NCBI RefSeq assembly: GCF_037893015.1
Contig: NC_133666.1
Span: forward strand, 4,276,239 to 4,340,238
DNA: 64,000 nt
Direction of reading: 5' to 3'
Origin: Macrotis lagotis
Taxonomy: Eukaryota > Chordata > Mammalia > Peramelemorphia > Peramelidae
Within the stretch, counting starts at the first letter, position 1; each line of letters starts with the position of its first letter. Positions 48,399 through 60,978 of the stretch are shown here, piece after piece. The notes beneath the pieces are model-generated. The model was not told where the DNA came from, ran no database searches, and saw nothing but the letters and a program-made list of their open reading frames with translations. The translations under genes were made by a program, and so were the position numbers.

Positions 48399-48587
48399 CA
48401 AGGCTGCCCAAAATCCAGCCACACACAGCACGCAGTGTGATTTTACGCGACGCGCTATGGGTTTGGCAAATGCTTCAGTAAGCGACAACGAGCTACTGTA
48501 GAGCTCTCGTTAAAGTGGCAAATCAAAATATGTTGGCCATTGCTTCAATAAAGGAAGGTTGCTTACAAGTAAGGTTGGAGAGCCCTG
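48399..48587. mobile_element. Possible short hAT-type DNA transposon remnant
   Basis: The ends look like imperfect hAT inverted repeats: CAAGGCTGCCCAA on the left and the reverse complement CAGGGCTCTCCAACC on the right. The interior is about 190 bp with a GATTTTACGC-type segment seen in nonautonomous Charlie-like elements. The 8-bp flanks do not match, so the assignment is tentative. Only in unit B, because A has lost this stretch. Confidence 0.4.
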
Positions 48588-48714
48588 CTGTGGTCTCACT
48601 TTCTGCTAAAGAGAAGCATCTATCCCAGTTCAAAGGCGAGAGTTATTGTAAAAAACATCTTAATGGTGTGTAAAAGTCATCTTAGGCCTATGCCTAGAAC
48701 GGCCTAACATGCTA

Positions 48715-49145
48715 ATATTACTACAGAGAGTGTGTCTTTGATGGGTAGGACACATTGTTAGAATGCCAGGCGTAGGCTTGCCAGCAACTTTTCTATGGAG
48801 AACCCACACAAGTCAAGTGCTCACAAGAGGCTCAGAAGAAGCGATGCTGGAACACCCTGAAGGTCCCTCTGAGGAACTTTAGAATTGACTGTGCAGCATG
48901 GGAGACACTGGCGCAGACCGCACAGCCTGGCATGCCCTCATCAGCGAGGGGGACTGTGCTCTAAGAACAAGGCAGAATGGACGTAGCCCAAAGGAAACGT
49001 GACGTCTGAAACTTAGAGTAAGCAGACAGGTGTTCCTGTGGACTGTTTGTGTCCAACCAGGGCAGAGTATTCTGAGCTCCTGTTGCTCTGATCAGCCACA
49101 GCCTGACGCAGTGTCATTTGTTTCAAATGTACTGATGTCATTTGC
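48715..49145 (+). mobile_element. Second RTE C-terminal remnant, unit B
   Basis: Longer than in unit A because the upstream LRWVGHIVRMP-like segment is kept. The reading continues across the point where unit A is broken, showing that A lost DNA here. Confidence 0.7.
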
Positions 49146-49396
49146 AGTGTCTTCGATAAGTGAGGACAAGAACCAAACAAACAACTCCATGCAACTAAGA
49201 AAACCTACCCTGCACCCCTTCCCCTGAGTTCAAAAGGAATATTAGAAGATATTTCAGCATTTAAAAATCAAAGAATAATTTAGAGATTTACACTAAAGGT
49301 GACACATTTCAGTTACAAATTTAGTCTATCATTAGCTTCCACTGTAACAATTTTCTTCAATCCAGCCAAAGGTTTTCCAGTGCTTCTTAACTCTCC

Positions 49397-49627
49397 TTAT
49401 CTTTCACTCTCAGTGTGATCAGGGTAGAAAGGAACTGGAAAAGTCTCTTCTAAGACCTTGTTTCCCACTGAAAGTCTGAGCACAGGGTCAGTGGAAGTAA
49501 GTCCAGGCTTCCTGAGCTTCTGAATTTTGTCATTTATTACAGTTTGGAGTGAGAACTGTTTTAATGGCTTTACATTAATAGCTTTATGCAAGTTTTTACT
49601 TGAAAACAAATGAACATATACTGTCAT
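49397..49627 (-). other. Unrecognised 76-codon frame, unit B
   Basis: Counterpart of 22545-22775. Confidence 0.2.
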
Positions 49628-49969
49628 GCAGACAACTTGGAAGAGGCTACTTACAAATGTGTGGCCCAGCTACAGTCTTCTGCACCTTTCTAAGTTCCCT
49701 AAACTTGCTTTATTGTTCTCACAACACTCTTCTTGGGAAGAGTTAGGGGAATAGTGGGTGTTGGGAACTGAGGCCTGGACTCTAATTCCTCGCTTGGAGC
49801 AGTGGTGTGTTCACAGCATCCTTAATCATGTATCTTTGACCGTGGTCATGCAGGCACTGGCTGTTTGGGTTCGGTTCTGTCTATGAGGAATCATCATTTA
49901 GACATGTGAAAGCGTAGGTGGAAATGAAACAAAACTTTATTTAAAATGTTACCAGACATAGGGAGGGCT

Positions 49970-49971
<2 letters not shown>

Positions 49972-50018
<47 letters not shown>
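49972..50018. repeat. (GA)n microsatellite, unit B
   Basis: Counterpart of 23123-23208, with the GAGC variant part missing. Confidence 0.95.
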
Positions 50019-50021
<3 letters not shown>

Positions 50022-50794
50022 CAGAAAAGAACAGCTAAGCAGTGTTGACTGGTCCACAGTTGAGAAGTCTGTGGCCTGAGCTGGGATCCAACTCAGGGTT
50101 TTCTATCTTACTTCTCCTAGTAGAGCAAGAATTAGGTAAAGCCTAAGGAGATCAGGATACAAATTTTACATTAAACAATGAATTAGTGATACATCAAGAA
50201 TCGGGAGGGGGTCTCCACCAAAGCATCGATTAAGATTATAACTCTTTCTGTTACAGACATAATTCTCTATTTCTACTCATTTTACATCTCCAGAGGAAGG
50301 TCTTAGTCAACTTACATCTCCAGCCAAGTTCTACATTCACAATTCTCTTCATCTTTCCCCTGCATCAGTCAGAGTTGGGCCGGGGTCCTTCTTCCTCTGG
50401 CTGGTGCAAGGTCAGTGAGGAGAGAAGGAAAGTCATCCATAGCTGTCTATGAAACTCTCCCACAGTCATTACCTGGGAGGGGACCAGGTGCCTGGCCTTG
50501 CAGGAAGGGTCTCCTTGGCTCCTGTGGGAGATTCACTGCCTAACCTGTTGGTCCCCGAAGGTGAGAGAACAGGGACAGGTGAGAGACAAGGGTCTAGGAG
50601 CATGGTTCCCCGGCCTGGATGGGTCAATCCCTCCTCCAGGTGTGAAGCCTGATAAGGTCAAAACATAGGATCTAAGATTTTACATGGTCAGGCCTTGTAG
50701 TTTATCTACAGAGGATCTCTGACCCCCAATTCACCCTTGATGTACAGGGATGGGAGAAGAGCAGGATTGATCTCATGCGCATATTTTATTTTTA

Positions 50795-50936
50795 GGTATT
50801 TGCAAGGCAAAGGGGGTTAAGAGGTTTGCCCAAGGCCACACAGCTAGGTAAGTCCCAAGTGCCTGAGCCTGGATTTGAACCCAGGTACTCCTGACTCCAG
50901 GGCTGGTGCTTTATCCACTGCCCACCTAGCTGCCCC
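50795..50936 (-). mobile_element. CORE-SINE (MAR1/MIR type), unit C
   Basis: Counterpart of 502-642. Confidence 0.85.
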
Positions 50937-51948
50937 ATTTTTTTTGGATCATGCACATATTGAAAGCAGTCTGAGTATTTAAAAAGACCACTGAACACCC
51001 TTGACTGGTCCTGGCCAGACTCTCAAGGCAGTACTTGATTCACATTGCCTATCTCCTCAGGAACTAGCCATGCCTGAATGCAAACAGTATAATGCTTGGG
51101 GTACAGGGAGGGGTGGCTCCCTCCTCGGGCAACCTGGACAATTTAGTTTTATTCCACAAAAAAATGGCAGGAAGTCTTCTTATTCTCCAGCTGTATGAGA
51201 TCTAATTAGACCTTAGCCTAATTGGAGTCTCACCCACCGAGAGGGTGCTCTGCCCATGACCTTCCGGATTGGGACTCTCGAGGCTGTACACCAGGACTCC
51301 TCAGTGTCTGTTGATTCAGGTGTTGAAGCTGCCCCAAATCGGTGATGTTTTCTCTTAATAGTTATGTTTATGTAGGCTTTGCTCTTCTTTGTATTATATT
51401 AGGACTCATTGGTTACTTTTGCTGTAAAACTGATTTATTTCTACCTGTCTTATAATCACGTTATTCAATATAAGTTTTAGTTTTGTTGGTGTAAACGTGT
51501 CATGTTGTACCAACAAGTCGAAACCAAAACTCAGTTATCAAACGTGCCTTCAAAGTAAATATTGATCCTTCACTTCCATGAGTTCCCAGGAGTGACTCGA
51601 AGATGTTCACGTCTGGCATTAGTTGTGCCCTTTTTGTACTCTGACCACGTGCAGGTTTGCACTAAGGTCTGCCTGAGGAAGACCCTGAGACTGTCTCTGG
51701 TCACCTCTTATTGCTATCCTCGGTTCAGTCCCTGTTCCTGACATGGGGGCACTAAGCATTTACTGAAATGGGAGAGTAGGTGGCAGGAGGGTGGGATGGG
51801 GAAAGTTTTACATTTTTCCTCCTGGCTTCCTACTCCCCCCAAAAGAAACAGGGATCAGAAGTCCCTGAGAAATAGGAAGATGCTCAGCCATGAGGTGAGG
51901 TCAGCTCCATGCAACTGCAGAGCAGTGCCAGCCAGAATGATGAGCCCA

Positions 51949-52012
51949 GGGGGAACTAGGTGGTGCAGGGGATAGAGCACCAGACCTGGAGTCTGGGCAA
52001 GTGGCTTTACCC
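51949..52012 (+). mobile_element. CORE-SINE 5' end fragment, unit C
   Basis: Counterpart of 1654-1715. Confidence 0.65.
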
Positions 52013-53130
52013 TATTTTCTTACAAACTCCCCCCCCCAAGTGATGAAGAGTCCAGGATGGGGGGCTTTTATAAAACCACCTGCCCATATTCTCCCTGTCC
52101 TGTGTGGATGATGGATCTCTCCTTTCTTGGGTAGAATTGTCCCAGACTGCTGTGTAAAGGGGCTTCCCTCCCCTCATGTTGTTCTCTGTGTCTCTGCAGT
52201 CTGTCATCTCTGGACTGGGCCCAGCCTCTGACAGAATGGTCAGTGGAGGAGACTACAACCGTCAGGCCACAGGACAACGGGCTCTGTGCCATGCTCTGCA
52301 GTCCCCATGATGTGGATCTCAATGGACCTTGACCTTGGATTGTTCTCAGGTCCTGCTCACATCAGGATCCTGACGTGACTCGTAACAGACAGGACATGTA
52401 TTCCAGCCAAAATCTACACTGAAATCCTTGAAGCACCCCATGTAACCTGAACAGATTTTGAGGGGGCCTTTCCCTGTGCAGGGCTCCCCAGATCTGTGCA
52501 ATCTCCAGGATCTTTGTTTCAATGCAGAAATTGTGGAATCCAGGAATTTCAGTTGCCTCCTTTCTACCAGGAGAGCACAGAGGGAGGTCATCTTCCTGGA
52601 CCCCTCCCCGCTTGATTGACTTCTAGGGGCCTAAGCTGAACAGACTTTACCCATTCCTTTCACTGTTCAGAGTTCCCTGGATGTCGGTATGGCTTGTTGC
52701 TCTTTGTATCTCTGTCATTTACAGAGTGCATCCATCGCTGTCAAGGAAAGGACCAGACACAACACAGATTGGACTCCCCTGTAGCCTTCATGGCCTCTTT
52801 GAGTATCCTGCCATCCCCACCCTCTCTCTCCTTCCAAGCAGGTAGTGGGGGAGCAATTGCAAAGAGAAAAGGAGGCCAGCTCAGAGAAGAGGCCTTGGGC
52901 CATCCCTGGCTCCCCTCACTCCTTGTCCTGACACGTTCCCTTTTGTCCACTTCCCTTGGCTGTTCTTTGCTCTGGGGCTCATACATACCAGTCTTCCGCA
53001 GGGGAAGAGTCTGGAGGTGACTTGGAAGACCTCAGGCCACGAAGCCCCCGGGCCCAGTTCCAGGCAGGAGGCATCAAAAGTCAATTATAGCAGGTCAACT
53101 AAAATCCTTCAGTGATTGGTGACAATTTGA
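52007..53130. other. Unrecognised block with several conserved open frames, unit C
   Basis: Counterpart of 1718-2836; the long plus frame is shorter here (52694-53020). Confidence 0.3.
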
Positions 53131-53505
53131 CAGGTTTGCTGAGCTTATTTTAAAACATAAAACATTTAACTTATCCATATTCACCAGTCTGGTACATAGG
53201 TTTTACAAAGAAGTAGGTACATTAGCAATACTGACCTGCTGGGTGGGTCAGGGGCATCTTGGGAAGTTTGTAGCATTAACTTCCAAATGTCATTGTTTTA
53301 AAATTTATGTTTCCATTCTGTGAATTTTTGTGAGAAGTCTCTTTCAGTGATCCATTAAGCATTTCTGTTATGGATCTATGTAACTCACTGAAAAAAAAGG
53401 TATTAATTTACTCAAATGTTTCAAAGAGATGCATATCATTGCTTTCAGAATTCTTTAAAATGATTAGAACATCTTAGGTGATTTTAAACTTTCTCTCTTC
53501 TTGGG

Positions 53506-53649
53506 TTATTATTTTCAATGCATTGTGATTATGTGACTTGCCCAAAATCACAGAGCTAGGTTATTATTAAGAGTCTCAGACTGGATTTGAGCTAAGGTCC
53601 TCCTGACTCCAGGGCTGGTGCTCTATCCACTGTGCCACCTAGGTGCCCC
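53506..53649 (-). mobile_element. CORE-SINE, second site, unit C
   Basis: Counterpart of 3211-3354. Confidence 0.85.
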
Positions 53650-53725
53650 AGACTTCAAATTTTCAACCTATGTCAATAATTCCATTATAATTAAACAGGA
53701 ATTAGAATGATCAGGTATTCAAGTC

Positions 53726-53727
<2 letters not shown>

Positions 53728-53758
<31 letters not shown>
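53728..53758. repeat. (TA)n microsatellite, unit C
   Basis: Shortest of the three TA tracts. Confidence 0.95.
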
Positions 53759-53759
<1 letters not shown>

Positions 53760-54406
53760 CATGAATTATTAGGTTTCACAAAACAATATTTCCATTATTA
53801 TACGGTACATTATTTAGTTATATCAGGAACCCTGGAGGTGGTCCTGATATTTTCCCTTTCATTATCCCTACAAAATAATCAGCTATTAATTTCTGGTTTC
53901 AGTACTATTACGGTAACTTCAAATAGTTCATGTTTTTTCACAACAGACAGCCAAAAGTCAGAGAACCCATAAAATTCCTAAGAATGTCACCGACCAGCAA
54001 GTTATCTTACTAGGAGCTACATAATATGAGTTGGCAGATTTAATTTTCAGAGACCCTGATTGGGTGTTATCTCTTCCTGGCCTCTTAAAGCATCTTGAGG
54101 GAAGGATCACTCTTCCTGTCTATTGTCTTTCTGAGTTACAATTAAAGCAGGGAAAGATATTCTGAGACAAAATCACCCTTATTTCCAAAGAGTTGAATTT
54201 ATAACCACAAAGAAATGAAACAATAAGCTCCTCAATCCAGTAAACAAGTTACAAATAGCTGCATATTTCCCTTTCATAAGCCCAAGAGAATACTTAGTCT
54301 CCTTAATTACAATAGGTGTCAATCAGTATTAGGTTAACAGCAAACAAATTAGCTCATAGGTGAGAACCTTTCACAAAGGTATTCCTCACAAAGCTTCCAT
54401 ATCAGA

Positions 54407-54508
54407 CACACACACACACACACACACACCCACACCCACACACACACACACAAACACACACACACAAACAGACACACAAACAAACACACAAACATACACA
54501 GAAACACA
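54407..54508. repeat. CA-rich tract, unit C
   Basis: Counterpart of 4118-4222. Confidence 0.95.
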
Positions 54509-54734
54509 TATAAAAAGCAATGCAAACCACATCAGGGACCGAGCTTTTGTCAAGCCTGGAAGAGCCAGGAACAGCTAATCTGTTGATCCTGCAGAGATTT
54601 TTTAAGGAGCTCTTCAAATTGAATAAAGATGAACAAAAGCACAGCATTGTGTCCTTTGGTCTGGCTGCCAGTAATGTAGAGAACAGTGAATTTGCAGAAA
54701 CAGAATCTATTAAATAGGTGGAGCTTCCCTCTCT

Positions 54735-55254
54735 TGAGATTCTGCGTCCCTTGGACACTGTTGACTGTATCTGGTCTCCTCTTGACCCTGTTCTTTGTAC
54801 CTTATCCTCCATTTCCATCTACACCTGACCTTGGCCTGTACACTGGCAGGCAGGAAATGATGTGTTAAAATTGGAAACTGAGTACCTTGAGACAGGAAGG
54901 ACTAGTACACACCTTGCCAATGGAGGTTACCTGCTCCAAGGTGAAAGACCACACCCCAAACACCACCCTCTGTCCAGTCTACAATGGAGGGGTATTTAAA
55001 GGAAAGTGGCATCCCTTCATTCTCTTGCTTCTTCCCGCCTCCCATCTAAAAGGAGGCTTTTCTCTGGCTCTTCCTTAAACCATGTGGCCTGGTTGACCCA
55101 AGCCTCATGGCTGCCTGCCCTTTCCATACATGTGGCTTTTCCTTTAAACTCCTCTTAACTTTCCTCTCACTTTCTTCTGTGTTGTAACTTCTTTTAATAA
55201 ATCTCTACTTTCTTTTACACCTGCATTCCTGGGTCAAAAGTGTGATTCTTCACA
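54735..55254 (+). mobile_element. Endogenous retrovirus LTR fossil, unit C
   Basis: Third copy of the 520-bp LTR, of the same length as in units A and B. Confidence 0.55.
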
Positions 55255-55797
55255 GGCAGATAATCAAACCGAAGAGACAACACGACCAAAGTCTGGTTTG
55301 TTCTAAAAAGCTTCCTATAGATTCTCATCTCGAACTAGATTTACTAACCTGATTCAAAGGAGGATCGTCTTTGCAAATTCAGATTGAGATCAAAAGGTAT
55401 TAAAATTCCCTAGTAAGAAGGCAGACTCACACCCTACACTCAGTTATTGATTATTTAATTTTAAATGTCTTTTTTTTTGAAACAATTATATCCCAAACCC
55501 CAAATAAAAGGAATAAACATTTAACTCACTTTTAACAATCAGGAACCATTTCAAATATGTATTACACACACACACACACTCACAGAGGAGTTTAGACACA
55601 TAGACACCTACAGACACAACTTCTTTGAACTAAGATTTCACTTTGATCCAATTATGCTGTCAGACTTGAAGTGGCCAGTTCACTTAATTCTTCAGTTTAG
55701 AGATCTATTCTCAGCTCTCCAGGCCAATGAAGAGATGTGAAAAGAGTCACAGGAACAAAACTACACAGAGCTCTCTAATTTGAAATGTATTTTTAAA

Positions 55798-55798
55798 C

Positions 55799-55830
<32 letters not shown>
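55798..55830. repeat. (CA)n, unit C
   Basis: Counterpart of 5530-5578, interrupted. Confidence 0.95.
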
Positions 55831-55831
<1 letters not shown>

Positions 55832-56324
55832 GACATACAGACACACAAACATATATCTGGGATAAAAATCTCAAGAAAATTTTCAGAGATGGATTCTGAA
55901 CAAAAGGAAGGATTTTCGTGATTTTCTTGAGAAAAGAATGAACTCACAATATTACATCAAGGGTGAGATTTTGAGCTACACCGAAAGGACTATCAAGGGA
56001 GCTTATGTGGCCTAAGGCAATGTCCCTCTCCTCGCACCTTCCCCATAACTCACTGGCTGAGTTTTTCAGGGTTGCACTCTACTGTGAAAATATTATCCAG
56101 CAGCAAAGAAAAGAGTGAAAAGTTTTCACAAAATATTCCCTTGTTGCCAAGTTTTCAAGATTTAAAGATTGAAGACAGAAGATTTCAGACCACCGAAAAT
56201 GCAAAGGAATTTGCAACACCCAGGGATGTTCAAACTGCTCAGCATTTTATTATGGAAAAATGTTGCAAGGAACACAGGGTAAAAGTATTAAGAAGAGTAG
56301 TGAGTGCCCTGTGGACAGACCAGG

Positions 56325-56326
56325 TG

Positions 56327-56378
<52 letters not shown>

Positions 56379-56508
56379 AAGGCAGAGACACAGAGACAGA
56401 CAGAGACAGAGAGATACAGAAAGAGATGTAGAGACACAGACACAGAAACACAGAGACACAGACAGAGAGAGATGGAGAGACAGAGAGAGAGAGAGAGAGA
56501 CAGAGAAT
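56325..56508. repeat. Polypurine GA / GACA microsatellite, unit C
   Basis: Counterpart of 6058-6326, shorter. Confidence 0.95.
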
Positions 56509-56509
56509 G

Positions 56510-56875
56510 ACAGAAAGCTATGGTGGTTTGCTTAACCAGGCTACTCGGGGGGACCCACAGTGCTCCATGTGGATTAAGGAAGAACCAGAGAAAGTCCCTT
56601 CCTTCGGGGTGGGAGGCTGGAAGAAGGGAACAGGTCCAAGGGGCTTCTTAGTATATACCCTTCTGGGGTAATCTGGATAGAGGGTCGCGCTTGGGGAGTG
56701 GTCTTGCAACTTGAAGCCTGGTATCCTCCAATGGCAAGCCATGTACTGGTCCTTGATCTTCAAATTCCACATGTCATTTCCTGCCATACCAGCATCCATA
56801 GAACATTTAAGTGAGAGGGGAAATTGGGGACAAGACAGTCAGGCTACAATCAGTAGAGGGTGAGTTCACATCTCA
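56510..56875 (-). mobile_element. Diverged minus-strand LTR of the same family, unit C
   Basis: Counterpart of 29723-30088, with the same ends and neighbours. Confidence 0.45.
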
Positions 56876-57898
56876 AGAGGGGGCACCTCCCCCCACTTAA
56901 CAAGATTTAACAGCATATAAGATCACAGATTCTGCTGCTGCTCCATTTGTAATTTTCTAAATCATTTCCCTGCATTATGCCCCCCCCCAAGATTAGTGGG
57001 GATGCAGATTCTTCTGGGGCTTTTAGAGTCTTTTTTGGAGATGAATGTATTACAGTGAAGACTTCATTAAGGCATTGTATAGGGAATGATTGGCTGGCAC
57101 AGCTGGCTGGCATCCTGTAGAGGCTGGTCTTGGAGACATACAGCTGACAAGCAAAACTCTAGGGGGAAAAAACCTGAGAAAAAAGAAAACCAAAGAGATA
57201 TAATTAACAGAAAATGTTATGTAAGAGAGGTCCAATAATTAGGAAACAACTAGAAGTTTTATAAAGAGCAAGAGTTATACTTTATAACCCTAAGTCTGTA
57301 TCAAAATACCTTTTGTACAAACGGATTCCAATATAATACAGATTTGTTAATGGAAGCCACGTAAGATGCAACCAAATGGTCAAGAATAATCTAAAAATAA
57401 GTACTGACTAAGCATTTTAAAACTGCATGTGTCCAAAAAAGTAATGTGTTTCAAAGTTTTCTCATTTTGCTTTGGCCATGTTTAGAATGAACCAAAAAAG
57501 CTCTGGTTGAAGAATGAATGTCTCCTTTAAAGCAGCTAAATATGCCAATAGTCATTATCCTGATAGAAGCAGACAGACTGATATTTACTTTACCTTTAAT
57601 GGATCTTGTTGTGGCAAAAAAAGTCACACCCCATGTCAAAAGAAAAGCCAGCACAAAATCAGCATAATACTTGCAGATTAAGATTTCTAAGAAAGAGTTC
57701 CACCAACTCTCTCTCATACAAAGCTATGCTGCACCTGGAATGATCATGGCAATTTGCTATTAAAGAGCAGCGAAGAACCCGAGGACATGTTCCCTTCTGA
57801 ATTAGATATCCTTTACAGGCAGAGGTTCCTGACAATCCTTTCCCAGTGAGCCAGGTCCCACGTGTACCAGCTGAGGGCTTCCTTTAAGAAAAGTCTAG

Positions 57899-59250
57899 CC
57901 TGGAATTACATCCAAGATGGCGAAGAGAAGCCAAGCACTGTACCAAGGTCTCCTGGTCTTCCCTCATATATAATATGAAACAAAACTCTTAACAGAAATC
58001 CGATCGACAAAAGCCAGAAACAGAAGCTAGGAGAAGAACACTGACCTCAAGGTCTGTCTTTGGGGATCGTGGGTGAGCCGGGTGCAGAGATCAGAGAGCC
58101 AGCCCAGGGGTGGCAGTCCAAGGACCAACCAAACAACAGCTGCATAGGCTTTGACCATGCGAGCAGAGGTCTGAAGAAGTCCAGCACAGAGTTGCAGAGT
58201 GCTGCTGGACATCGTTCTGCTCGACTCAGGGCCATGAGCTCCATAGGTTCACGGAGTCCTCTTCCCAGAACAAACACAGTAACAGTTCCCCGCTCGCCCC
58301 ACACAGAGCCCAGGCTTAGTCGTAGGCAGCAGAGCTCCTTCAGTTGTGAATAGTGAGAGGAATTATTTCACCCCAGGATCCAGCCTAACTTGATGAGGGA
58401 GAAAAGTATCCAGCAAAGGGCCCCCAACCCCTCCAGGTCAAGGGAGAAGGCCTCAAATCGTGGTCAGAGATGCTGCAGAGAAAGCAACCAGCGCCGCGCA
58501 ATGGCCAGCCCAAATGGAGTTATCAAACTCAATGAGCAAAGCCTCCAGTGGCCCCTACTGCCCAGTCACACAGTTATTAAATCCAGTGAGAAAAGCCTCT
58601 TGCAGCCCCTTATGGCTGCCCATTTGGAATCTCTAAACCCAGTCAGCAAAACCTCTGGGCATCTCAACACAAAACTTCTGTGAATCAGCCCCTCCCCCAA
58701 CACAGGTTCCTAGGAAAATGAAGCAAAGCCATCAGAAAGGGGCTTCCATCGAAACCCTTGAAGGCAAAGATCCTAACTCAAAGAGATCTAGAACTTCTGA
58801 GAGCATGGTTTCCAGCTCAGAAAGACTTCCTAGAAGAAATCAGGAATAAGCATAAAAATCAATTGGAAAAGAAGTTGGTTAAGATAAATGAAGACACTTC
58901 TTCTCTAAAAAAAGAATGCAGTCTGTGGAAACTAATGACTTCATGAGACAACAAGAATCTATAAAACAAAACCGAAAAAAACATTTAAGAAAATGTACAA
59001 TATCTCATTAGTGAAACAGCTTGACCCCAGGAAGAGAATCAGGAGAGACAACTTCAGAATCATTGGGATTCCTGAAAACACTGAAGACAAAAAAGAGCCT
59101 GGATTGAATATTATAGAATTTAGTGATGGAAAATGACCCTGATATGGAGCCAGAAGGCAAAATAGCTATTGAAAGAATCCATCGATTCCCTCCCGTTATA
59201 CTTTACGGATCTGATGGAGTATTATAAGTTCTGTGAAAAATCAGGTGTAG
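57899..59250 (+). mobile_element. L1 5' UTR plus ORF1 start, 3'-truncated, unit C
   Basis: Counterpart of 31118-32470 and nearly identical to it. Confidence 0.7.
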
Positions 59251-59710
59251 CTCAACTTTATAAAAGCCTGGAAAGACTTGCAAGAACTAGAGCTGATAAA
59301 TCCTTCAGCGACTTTAGAGTCCAACCATACCCCTCCCATCTCTGAAGAAACTGAGGCTATAGCTGAAGTGACCTACGTGAGATCACCCACAGTATCTTAC
59401 GTGTGGAAGTGCTAAGTCCTTCAGATCTTTGGACGAGATATTTTGATTATTACAACAGCTGAAGCCTGGGGAATGGAAGAATCTTCTGAGATCCACAAAA
59501 GGATCTGAGACATTGAATTAACAGGGGCTAAAATAATTTAAACTACTACTTTCTAAACAAGGTAGCAAAACACAAACAACACAGAGCTCTTCTTTTGTGA
59601 AAACAGTAATATTTATTATATTAGATTCTTGGAATGGAAATTTATTGCTTGATATTAAGTCCTCCCTTATGGTATGCTGTTTAAATTGCACATTTATTTT
59701 CTTTTCTAAT

Positions 59711-59856
59711 ATTTTTTTTGCAAGGCAATGGGTTTAAGTGGCTTGCCCAAGGGGACACAGCTAGGTAAGTATTTGGTGCCTGATGTCAGATGGGAACGCA
59801 AGTACTCCTCTGACTCCAAGGCCAGTGCTCTATCTACTGCACCACCTAGCCGTTCC
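59711..59856 (-). mobile_element. CORE-SINE, third site, unit C
   Basis: Counterpart of 6641-6785. Confidence 0.85.
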
Positions 59857-60583
59857 TTTTCTAATTTTCTATTAAAGTATAAAATAAAAAGATACTCTGA
59901 GACCCTCCCGGTTGGGTCCTCAAGGGTGTACTCCTGATGATGCCTTAAACCAGCCCTAGGGAAATTTCTTTTTGCTTCCAAGGCCCATTTGGATATTTAT
60001 AATCAAATTTTTGGGTCACCCAAAATTTTCACCTTAAAAATTAGTCTACTATATTTGCTCAAACATTTAATTAATTCACTCTTAAATGCTGCTAGATTTA
60101 TTGAGTATCAAGTCTTGCCTACAATAACCTTAACAGTGCCGGAGCAACATTAGAATCTAAGACTCCAAGCTTTCAGTGACTGTTGAGGAAACTGGGACTT
60201 AGTAAGGTAAAGGGAATTGTGTGAGCTTTCTCACAGACTCTTTGGGATAGAGTTGCCAAAGCTTACTAAAGCTTATGAAGATATACCACTCTGAAGACTA
60301 CAGGAGAAACTGAGGTCAAGAAGGAAAAATTCACCTGGGGAAAACAACAAAGAGTTCAAGAAGGACAGCTGACATGCCCTTATGAGGTTTTAGACACGAG
60401 AACCTTCCGCTGTGTGACTACAGGGGAACCTGAACCACAGAAGGAACCTGGGGAAATCATGGCAGAATCTTAGACCTAGAGAGGACAAGATCTGGAAAGG
60501 ATTTAAATTACAAGTAGCTAAACCATAAGACAACCAACAAATAAGCAGAAAAAAATTTTCAGTTTTATAAACAATGGTTGATC

Positions 60584-60589
60584 TTTATT
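60584..60589 (-). promoter_or_regulatory. Polyadenylation signal of MDC1-like copy C
   Basis: AATAAA on the minus strand about 390 bases after the stop codon at 60979-60981. Confidence 0.5.
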
Positions 60590-60978
60590 ATGTAGATTAC
60601 TTGTAATGGAAATTTCTTCTCATATTAAACTATCTTTTATCATATTCAGAGTACATGGCAAAGGATTTCTCTTTTCTCCACTTCTATTTCCATTTAAAAT
60701 TTTAAAAAAAATTCACAAAAAACTCACACAAGACCATCCTGTGATTTTAAAGCAAACTGAAGTGCAGGGATGTTAAAGGACATTTTTGTGATTTCCTGTA
60801 GGCTTTTAGAGCTGACAAAATTTGTAGAGGCCTAAGAAGACAAGCCCCTATAATGACTATAAAGGGACCTAGTTTACGCAGTTAGTTGCAATGACAGGCC
60901 CACTGTTGACATGTTTCTGAAACTGGGCTCCATGATCATTACTCTATGCCAGGTTCCTTATTCTAGGTCCAAATCCTC

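Larger units (their letters stand above)
23472..50293. repeat. Tandem duplication unit B (complete, about 26.8 kb)
   Basis: Complete period between two recurrences of the same sequence. It lacks 244 bp present in A (9705-9948) and 79 bp of L1 present in A (17913-17991). Confidence 0.9.
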
